Part shown: in pieces, positions 4,454 to 10,346 of the stretch
How positions within the stretch are numbered: the first letter of the stretch is position 1
Layout of the letters: each line of letters begins with the position of its first letter
From: Candidatus Cloacimonadota bacterium
Lineage (GTDB): Bacteria; Hydrothermota; E44-bin80
DNA length: 10,346 bases
Assembly (NCBI GenBank): GCA_004375785.1
Contig: SOKM01000241.1
Coordinates: 1 to 10,346 of the forward strand
Direction of reading: 5' to 3'
Made by a program: the position numbers and the translations under genes
Notes under the pieces: model-generated
The model's input: only the letters and a program-made list of their open reading frames with translations
Database searches by the model: none
What the model was told of the DNA's origin: nothing

Positions 4454-5563
4454 ATGAAAAAGAAAATCTACAACACCGACAAGAAAGGTATAGAGGAAGC
4501 GATTTCAGTCTTAAAGAAAGGTGGTATCATTGCATTCCCTACAGATACTGTTTATGGCATTGGCGGTGATGCATACGATAAAAGTGCTGTTACAAAAATT
4601 TTCAGAATAAAGAGAAGAAAAAGAGAAAAACCTCTGGTTATATTCCTTTCTCAAAATAAACAACTAAATAAGTTCGTAAGAAACCTTAGTAAAACAAGAA
4701 AGAAAGTCTATGAACACTTTCTTCCTGGGGAGATAACCCTGATTATGAAAGCAAAAAAAAGTGTCCCCCCGTGGCTTATCAGTAGAGAAAAAACAATCAG
4801 TGTAAGAATACCCGATAGCAATTTTCTTAAGAAACTCCTTGTGGGGTTTAAAAACCCACTCGTAACTACAAGTGCCAATATTTCCGGTGAACCTCCGGCG
4901 TCAAAATATAGAAACATCAACCTTGATGTAAACTTAATATTAAGGGATGATTCTTTTCCGAGTGGTACTCCTTCGACAATTCTCGATATGTCTCTCTATC
5001 CTTTTGTTTTACGAAGAAAAGGGACCATCAGTGTTTTCAATCTTGAGCGTTACATCCCGTCAAAAGTAAGGTTTGATAAATCCATTGTCTTCAATGTGCT
5101 CTTTGTTTGCACGGGTAACAGCTGTAGAAGTCCTATTGCCGAAGGAATATTAAAGAAATTTCTAAAGGAAAAGGGATTAAAAAATGTGTATGTTTCATCG
5201 TGCGGTATTCTTGCAGGAGACGGATGGCTTCCAACAGAAAATGCTGTCCTATCTGCAAGTGAGCAAGGTTCCGATATAAGAAGTCATCGTTCAAGGGCTA
5301 TTAACAGAGAAATGGCAGAGGATGCTGACCTTATTCTCTGTATGGAGACATTCCATAAAAAGAGAGTCAATAGCCTTCTGCCTGAAGGTAAAGATAAAGT
5401 CTTTCTTCTCTCAGAGTTCGCGGGGAAGAGTGGAGGAATAAATGACCCCATTGGTGGAGATATGCAAATATACAGAAAGGTTACCAGAGAGATTAAACGA
5501 CATATAAAAGGGGTAGCAGACAATATTGAAAGAAGATTTAGGACAGCAATTATAAAAAAATGA
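4454..5563 (+). CDS. Fusion of Sua5/TsaC threonylcarbamoyl-AMP synthase with a low-molecular-weight protein phosphatase
   Basis: Residues about 6-200 form a YrdC/Sua5 domain: FPTDTVYGIGG (28-38), KIFRIKRRKREKPL (48-61), TISVRIPD (114-121), PLVTTSANISGEP (135-147) and GTPSTILD (171-178). This enzyme makes threonylcarbamoyl-AMP from threonine, bicarbonate and ATP for the t6A37 base of ANN-decoding tRNAs. Residues about 212-360 form a low-molecular-weight phosphatase: P-loop VCTGNSCRSP with nucleophile C219 and R225 (C-x5-R), and general acid D331 in DPIGGD. The P-loop CTGN-S-C is nearer to YwlE (CTGNTC, an arginine phosphatase) than to the CLGNIC of tyrosine phosphatases, so the second activity may be phosphoarginine removal. 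In Bacillus ywlC (sua5) and ywlE are close neighbours, so the fusion has a genomic precedent. The linker is short and both sites look intact. The stop overlaps the next start (ATGA). Confidence 0.92.
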   Translation: MKKKIYNTDKKGIEEAISVLKKGGIIAFPTDTVYGIGGDAYDKSAVTKIFRIKRRKREKPLVIFLSQNKQLNKFVRNLSKTRKKVYEHFLPGEITLIMKAKKSVPPWLISREKTISVRIPDSNFLKKLLVGFKNPLVTTSANISGEPPASKYRNINLDVNLILRDDSFPSGTPSTILDMSLYPFVLRRKGTISVFNLERYIPSKVRFDKSIVFNVLFVCTGNSCRSPIAEGILKKFLKEKGLKNVYVSSCGILAGDGWLPTENAVLSASEQGSDIRSHRSRAINREMAEDADLILCMETFHKKRVNSLLPEGKDKVFLLSEFAGKSGGINDPIGGDMQIYRKVTREIKRHIKGVADNIERRFRTAIIKK

Positions 5564-7194
5564 CGAAATTCAAAATAACCGTACTCATTCTATTGTCTAT
5601 TTTACTCTTTTTCACAACTTCAAATCTCACCGCTCAGAAGACACCTACCCGAATAAACGAGGGACTGCTCAAAGAAAGAGAAGGAAAGATAGATGAAGCA
5701 ATTGAGAATTATAAAAAATACCTGAAAGAACATCCAGAGGATGTAAACATTACAATGCGATTTATGAACCTACTTTTCAGGGAAAGAAGGTATCAAGAGA
5801 TCATTTCTATCTATTCCAATCTTAACGGTGAATTAAAAAAAAGGAGAGAAGTAGTAACAATACTTGCAAGGGCACATTTCCTCCTTAGTCAAAAAAAAGA
5901 GACAGTTCTAACTTTAAGAAGTATTATACGAAATGAAGATAACTCAAAAAACAGTTATCTCTTTGTAGGCAATCAGTTTTTATCAATGGGGCTTATCGAT
6001 GATGCAAAGAGGACCTTTCTTGATGGAAGAAAAAAATGGAAAAAAACAAGCTTCTCAAGGGAATTATACCTTTGTTATATAAAAGAAGATGCCCATAAAA
6101 AAGCAATCAGAGAAATCCTATACTATTACAGTGACAATAACACTGTGAAGGAATGGGTCAAGAGGGAGATAAAAAAACTTGTAAATAAGGACGCATCACT
6201 TATTTCAGAACTCGAAAAAATTGCAGGAGAAAATAAGGATTATCAGAAAATTACGGGCGAAATCTTTCTGGAGCTTGGAAACGTAAGTAAGGCAAAGGAT
6301 TACCTTCTTCAGGCGCTCGACAGCGTTTCTCTGTTAGACTTTGCATCCGTCTGTATAAAGGAAGGGTATTATCAAGAGGCAGAAGAATCACTGAATAAGG
6401 TAATAAAAATTGCTACAAAAGAAAGAGAAAAGGAAGAAGCACTCTTTCTTTTAGCCATTACATACGAAAAGATGTCAAGGTTTGATGATGCAATCAAGAA
6501 ACTTGATAGAATATTGGAAACTGGGAAGTCACTAAAAGATTCTGCCATTGTTGAGAAAGCAAGGATTCTTATATTTGAAAAAAAAGAATTTGAAAAAGGG
6601 GTTCGAATCATTGAACCGCTGCTTGAGAAAAAAGGTATCTTAAACCGTAATGGTATTCTTGAAATTGCTATTAAAGGGTATATAAAATCTGGCAGTTTTG
6701 ATAAAGCGGAAGATATATTAAAAAAAACAACATCACCGCTCTCTATTTATCTTAATGGTGAAATATTGTTTCTTAAAACCTCGTTTGAAGAGTCAAAGGA
6801 GGCTTTTCTCAAAGCGGTATTTAAGAGCCTTGATAAGAGTTTTGCGAACAATGCGCTTGAACGGGTAATGATGATAGAGACACTGAAAGAAAAACCTGCT
6901 CTCCTTTCACTTGTGAGTGATATAGAGAAAATCATATGGGAAGAAAGATATGATGAGGCGATTGAATTAATTAATGCTTCATTCGATACTTTCAAGGAAA
7001 AGGACGAAAGAGCTGCTCTTCTTTTCTATAAAGGGAAAGTATATACTTTTTCAGGTAGGCTCAGCGATGCGGTCTCCTCTTATACAAGCATCATAGGTGA
7101 GGATAAGGATAGTCCCTTTTCACCCAAAGCTCTTTATAAGGCTGCAATTTTATGTAAGGAGGAGATAAAAAGTTTAGCAACGGATAAGAATTAA
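5560..7194 (+). CDS. Exported TPR-repeat protein
   Basis: The protein has 544 residues. Residues 1-25 are a signal peptide (Lys-rich start, hydrophobic ILLSILLFF core, likely cleavage after NLTA before Q26). There is no lipobox cysteine, so a periplasmic or secreted location is likely. The rest is helical repeats with tetratricopeptide spacing. The clearest are near 34-62 (EGLLKEREGKIDEAIENYKK), 265-320 (YYQEAEESLNKVI and RFDDAIKKLDRIL) and 490-535 (GKVYTFSGRLSDAVSSYTSI). No catalytic domain is visible. Such proteins act as scaffolds for envelope or secretion complexes; the partner is unknown. The start lies in ATGA with the end of the sua5 fusion, so the two are translationally coupled and one operon. 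The following spacer is only A/T, with a weak TTAAT...ATTAA hairpin (7191-7218). Confidence 0.88.
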   Translation: MTKFKITVLILLSILLFFTTSNLTAQKTPTRINEGLLKEREGKIDEAIENYKKYLKEHPEDVNITMRFMNLLFRERRYQEIISIYSNLNGELKKRREVVTILARAHFLLSQKKETVLTLRSIIRNEDNSKNSYLFVGNQFLSMGLIDDAKRTFLDGRKKWKKTSFSRELYLCYIKEDAHKKAIREILYYYSDNNTVKEWVKREIKKLVNKDASLISELEKIAGENKDYQKITGEIFLELGNVSKAKDYLLQALDSVSLLDFASVCIKEGYYQEAEESLNKVIKIATKEREKEEALFLLAITYEKMSRFDDAIKKLDRILETGKSLKDSAIVEKARILIFEKKEFEKGVRIIEPLLEKKGILNRNGILEIAIKGYIKSGSFDKAEDILKKTTSPLSIYLNGEILFLKTSFEESKEAFLKAVFKSLDKSFANNALERVMMIETLKEKPALLSLVSDIEKIIWEERYDEAIELINASFDTFKEKDERAALLFYKGKVYTFSGRLSDAVSSYTSIIGEDKDSPFSPKALYKAAILCKEEIKSLATDKN

Positions 7195-7239
7195 TTAAAA
7201 AAAATTATTTTTTATTAACCAGAATCAGTAGAAGCGGAG

Positions 7240-7270
7240 TTGTCGAGAGGTGAACTTGAGACATTATAAT
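7240..7270 (+). promoter_or_regulatory. Possible promoter of the cyclase gene
   Basis: TTGTCG (7240-7245) and a perfect TATAAT (7265-7270) are separated by 19 bases, two more than ideal. It is the best candidate in the spacer, but is weaker than the other promoters in this window. Transcription from the previous operon could also read through. Confidence 0.35.
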
Positions 7271-7355
7271 GAAAATTTCCAAATCTCAATATACAAATCA
7301 CAAACAATTCACAAATCACAATACCAAAGAACACAGAAAGACACAGAAGAGAACC

Positions 7356-7443
7356 AGAGTATCAGAATACCAGAATATTAGAGTATCAGAGTATTAGAGT
7401 GCAAGAATATCAGAATATAAGAGTATAAGAACACCAGAGTACG
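7356..7443 (+). repeat. Tandem array of 11 copies of an 8-base unit
   Basis: Eleven units of consensus AGARTAYH follow without a gap or slip: AGAGTATC, AGAATACC, AGAATATT, AGAGTATC, AGAGTATT, AGAGTGCA, AGAATATC, AGAATATA, AGAGTATA, AGAACACC and AGAGTACG. All units start with AGA, and most of the variation is at positions 4, 7 and 8. The period of 8 is not a multiple of 3, and stop codons occur, so it is not coding. It lies in the leader of the cyclase gene. Confidence 0.85.
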
Positions 7444-7542
7444 AAGAATATGGAGAAAAAACAGAGAATAAAATTAACAGGGATTGGAAGAGAATATAAG
7501 AGATAAAAGAAATATGAAATATAGAGGAATAAAAAACACGAA

Positions 7543-7550
7543 GAAGGAGG
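7543..7550 (+). promoter_or_regulatory. Strong Shine-Dalgarno site that fixes the cyclase start
   Basis: GAAGGAGG lies 5 bases before ATG 7556, a near-perfect anti-16S match. It stands out because the operons at 1435 and 4454 appear to lack such a site. Confidence 0.8.
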
Positions 7551-7555
7551 AGGGA

Positions 7556-10346
7556 ATGAAAAAAAAGACAAAAAAAGATAAGCCAACTCGAAAGATAAAA
7601 AAGACCGGGAAGAACAAAAAAGGAGTCTCTACAAAGAAGACAGAAATAGCAAGAAGAGCCTCTGCTGTTTCAAGTTTTCTTCCACAAAAAATTGTTTATT
7701 CAAAAATCCTCGCTCAGAAATCCCCCGACTTTGAACTCCTCCCTGCCGTCCTTTTCTACGGAGATATTTCAGGTTTTACTTCAATGAGTGAAAAACTTGC
7801 AAAGCTTGGAAAAGAGGGTGCAGAAGAGGTAACAAAAATTATCAACCATTTTTTTGAACCCCTTATAGAAATCATCCTGAAATGGGGCGGGGATATTCTC
7901 GGTTTTGGTGGAGATTCTATTCTTGCAGTTTTCACAGATAATAAATGGAAACATCCAAAAGAACTCAGGGCATTAGAAGCTGCTAAACAGACCATTAATT
8001 TTGTAAAAAAACATGAGCGGATAGAGACAAAAAAGGGGCGTTTTCAAATAAAGATGCATACTGCACTTACATCTGGAAAGGTTTATTTCAAAGACCTGAA
8101 TAACGACTTTTTTATCGGGGGTAAACTTGCAAATCAGCTCATAAACATAGTTGAAAAAGCAAAGGCAGGAGAGATCGTTACCAATGCTGCCTTTCAGAAA
8201 ATTGTAAAGGAAGGATTTAGAAAAACAGAAAAGTCCATCTGGAAATGGATAAACAAAAAAACCAAACCACTTGAGCCAGAAACAGAGAAGGAAATCCTTC
8301 AAACAATACAGAAGAAAGTGTCTTCAAGGATAGAAACCCTTACACCCTACCTGACGGAATGGATTAGGGAGCGTATATATCTAAAGCCAACATTCGACCC
8401 GAAGGATGGAGAACACAGAAAGGTCACAACAGTCTTTTTACATTTCACAGGAATCTCTTATGAAAAAGAACCCGAGAAATCTGCATTTTTAATCAAGGGT
8501 TTTTATAAGACTCTCAGTGAAACCTCTGAGAAATACGGTGGTTATCTAAACAAGTTGGATGTATCTTCAACAGGAGAACGTGCTATCATAGTATTTGGCT
8601 TTCCCATAGCACTTGAAGACGACGAGAAAAGGGCTGCTCTTTTTGCATACGAGATGTTAAATAATCCTTTTATAAAATCTAAAAGGATTGGATTAAGAAT
8701 AGGGATAAATAGTGGTTTTGTCTTTTCAGGACCTGTGGGGTCTGATCTAAGAAGGGAATATACTGTGATGGGGGATGCTGTCAATCTGACAGCCCGCATC
8801 GCCTCCTCAGCCAGGAAGGATGAAATTATCGTTAGCGAATCTGTTTTTAACAAGGTTTTTGGATTCTTTGATTACAGCTCGATTGCTCCAAGGGAATTTA
8901 AAGGGAAAAAGGAGAAGGTTCGCCTCTATAGATTACTTCAAAAAAAGAGGGTAGCGAAATCACTTCTTTCGAAATGGCTTTCTGAAAGTGAAAAAATTGT
9001 CGGTAGAGAAAAGGATATAGAGAAAATTAAAAAAGGTATCAAGACTGTTAAAAAAGGTAAGGGTCAGATTCTCGCAATTTCAGGAGAAGCCGGTATAGGA
9101 AAGTCAAGATTAACTCAAGAATTAATAAAACACCTGAAGAAGTCTGGGTTTTCTATATTCGAAGGAGACTGTATATCCTATGGAAGTGCCTTTTCATATC
9201 ATCCCTGGGTAGATATATTAACGGATTTTTTTGGAATCCTTCCTGATGATTCAATGAAGGAAAGGAAGAAAAAAATCAAGAAAGGGATGGTCTCAGTAAA
9301 CCAAAAACTTTCACAATGGTTTCCTGTTATTGGAGAAGTCATGGGGGTCTCATTCCCCGAAACATCACTCACCAAATTTCTTGATGCTAAGATAAAAAAA
9401 CAGAGGGTTTTCGACATCACATTTGATTTTATGAAATTTGTTGCAAAGAAAAAGCCTGTCAGTATTATAATAGAAGACCTGCACTGGGCAGATACTGCCT
9501 CACTCGAACTTGTTAATTACATAGGTAGAAATATTAAGAATAAACCTTTTCTTCTTGTGGTTGTGTACAGGCCAATCAAAAAGAAAGAAGAGTTTATGGA
9601 AAAAGACTTCTCAACCCTGATTACACTGAAAGAACTTTCAAAAGAAAACAGTCTGAACCTGGTCAAAAACCTGCTTAACATAAAGGATATCCCCCAGGAT
9701 TTCAAAAAACTAACCATAGAGAAATCCCAGGGGAATCCATTCTACATTGAAGAATTGGTAAAATCATTAATAGAACAGGGATATGTGGCAGAAGAAAGAG
9801 GAAAGTGGAAATTTACGGGCGATATAAAGAAACTCCAACTCCCCGATACTGTTGAGGCTATAATATTAAACAGGATCGACAGGCTCGATATTTATGAAAG
9901 GGATGTTCTTCAGGTAGCTTCTGTTCTTGGTAGAGAATTTGATGATTTCATTATAAATGCTATCTACCCGCATATTACCCCACTTAAAAAGTCTCTAAAG
10001 AACCTACAGCATCTCGACCTCATCAAGAAAGAAAAAGGGAAAAAACAAATAAGATATTTCTTTAAGCATATTCTAACGCGTGAAGTTGCATATGAAACCC
10101 TTTCCTATGCAAGGAGAAGGGACCTTCATAAAAAAACAGGGACATATATAGAGGATGAATTGAAAGATAGAAGGGAAGAGTTCCTTGGGCTTCTCTCCTA
10201 TCATTTCTTTGAAGGAAAAGATTTTGATAAATCCCTCCTTTACTCAGTTGAAGCTGGTGAGAAGGCAAAAAGGGTTTATGCCAATGAAGAAGCAATAGAA
10301 TTCTTCACAAGAGCAATAGAGTCCTATGAGCAATTAGAGAAGCATG
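7556..10346 (+). CDS. Soluble-adenylyl-cyclase-like protein: two class III cyclase domains plus AAA ATPase, runs off the window
   Basis: The frame is open for 930 codons to the window edge. After a very lysine-rich start (1-25), cyclase domain C1 (about 60-235) has FYGDISGFTSMSE with D70 and GGDILGFGGDSILAVF with D120, the two metal-binding aspartates. Its Asn/Arg motif is lost (GGKLANQLIN). Cyclase domain C2 (about 290-460) has lost both aspartates (H296 in VFLHFTGIS, E341 in STGERAIIVFGFP) but keeps K333 and T403 for adenine and GDAVNLTARIAS with N410 and R414. So C1 and C2 should form one composite site making cAMP from ATP, as in mammalian sAC. Next comes an AAA ATPase with Walker A GEAGIGKS (510-517) and Walker B IIIEDLHWAD (637-646), then a helical region, probably leading into TPRs (DKSLLYSVEAGEKAKRVYAN). 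No signal peptide is seen; the protein is cytosolic. The stop lies outside the window. Confidence 0.93.
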   Translation, partial: MKKKTKKDKPTRKIKKTGKNKKGVSTKKTEIARRASAVSSFLPQKIVYSKILAQKSPDFELLPAVLFYGDISGFTSMSEKLAKLGKEGAEEVTKIINHFFEPLIEIILKWGGDILGFGGDSILAVFTDNKWKHPKELRALEAAKQTINFVKKHERIETKKGRFQIKMHTALTSGKVYFKDLNNDFFIGGKLANQLINIVEKAKAGEIVTNAAFQKIVKEGFRKTEKSIWKWINKKTKPLEPETEKEILQTIQKKVSSRIETLTPYLTEWIRERIYLKPTFDPKDGEHRKVTTVFLHFTGISYEKEPEKSAFLIKGFYKTLSETSEKYGGYLNKLDVSSTGERAIIVFGFPIALEDDEKRAALFAYEMLNNPFIKSKRIGLRIGINSGFVFSGPVGSDLRREYTVMGDAVNLTARIASSARKDEIIVSESVFNKVFGFFDYSSIAPREFKGKKEKVRLYRLLQKKRVAKSLLSKWLSESEKIVGREKDIEKIKKGIKTVKKGKGQILAISGEAGIGKSRLTQELIKHLKKSGFSIFEGDCISYGSAFSYHPWVDILTDFFGILPDDSMKERKKKIKKGMVSVNQKLSQWFPVIGEVMGVSFPETSLTKFLDAKIKKQRVFDITFDFMKFVAKKKPVSIIIEDLHWADTASLELVNYIGRNIKNKPFLLVVVYRPIKKKEEFMEKDFSTLITLKELSKENSLNLVKNLLNIKDIPQDFKKLTIEKSQGNPFYIEELVKSLIEQGYVAEERGKWKFTGDIKKLQLPDTVEAIILNRIDRLDIYERDVLQVASVLGREFDDFIINAIYPHITPLKKSLKNLQHLDLIKKEKGKKQIRYFFKHILTREVAYETLSYARRRDLHKKTGTYIEDELKDRREEFLGLLSYHFFEGKDFDKSLLYSVEAGEKAKRVYANEEAIEFFTRAIESYEQLEKH

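Larger units (their letters stand above)
7195..7555. other. Low-complexity spacer and probable long leader of the cyclase gene
   Basis: No convincing gene lies here. From the left it contains an A/T hairpin after the TPR gene, a possible promoter (7240-7270), a stretch of AATCACAAA-like words (7276-7325), purine-rich ACACAGAAAGACACAGAAG, the 8-base tandem array, and about 110 bases of A/G-rich sequence ending in the ribosome site. The plus strand is strikingly poor in T and C after 7325. If the promoter is right, the cyclase mRNA has an unstructured leader of about 280 bases. Confidence 0.5.

Noticed and set aside
7269..7394. Small ORF starting MKISKSQYTNHKQ in the spacer before the cyclase
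   Set aside because: It is made of low-complexity words and runs into the 8-base array, where repeats of period 8 shift the frame; there is no ribosome site.
7356..7443. CRISPR array
   Set aside because: The units are 8 bases and contiguous, with no spacers; no cas gene is in the window.

Overview
The window reads as AT-rich bacterial chromosomal DNA. Promoters are sigma70-like (TTGACA-type boxes, 17-base spacers), some genes have Shine-Dalgarno sites, and genes sit in tight co-directional runs. Several features resemble genomes of uncultivated anaerobic lineages: a Sua5-phosphatase fusion, a soluble-adenylyl-cyclase-like giant protein, a stand-alone UPF0758 domain gene, and long non-coding spacers rich in small palindromes. 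I cannot name a phylum from the sequence alone.

Region 1 (1-1435, minus strand) holds a YhcG/DUF1016 PD-(D/E)XK nuclease gene. It is followed after 36 bases by the N-terminal part of a second protein that resembles the nuclease/N-6 adenine methylase start of a restriction-modification enzyme. The pair looks like a small defence or R-M operon. The yhcG gene carries an in-frame palindromic insertion.

Region 2 (1436-2102) is a spacer with several hairpins and a relic of the 3' end of a radC-like (UPF0758) gene.

Region 3 (about 1954-3835) is the most interesting part. It is a compact plus-strand cassette: promoter, two unrecognised genes overlapping at TAATG, a HEPN-like gene, then a separately promoted and highly structured RNA of about 90 nt ending in a U-rich tract. 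The cassette lies between two copies of the 3' end of a radC-like gene. These copies differ only by silent changes over 19 codons, as expected if a mobile unit entered the gene's 3' end. No integrase is visible. A HEPN protein, unknown partners and a stable RNA together suggest a toxin-antitoxin or defence module, but that is inference.

Region 4 (3752-4453) has the intact stand-alone UPF0758 gene and, upstream of it, a 52-residue relic of a GIY-YIG-like protein. Both are on the minus strand under one consensus promoter. A palindromic repeat and the promoter of the next operon follow.

Region 5 (4454-7194, plus strand) is a two-gene operon. The first gene is a Sua5/TsaC tRNA threonylcarbamoylation enzyme fused to a low-molecular-weight phosphatase. 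The second is an exported TPR-repeat protein starting in an ATGA overlap.

Region 6 (7195-10346) has a low-complexity leader with an 11-copy array of an 8-base unit. After it, with a strong Shine-Dalgarno site, comes a large gene that runs off the window. It encodes a tandem class III cyclase plus AAA ATPase protein laid out like mammalian soluble adenylyl cyclase, with the catalytic residues split between the two cyclase domains.
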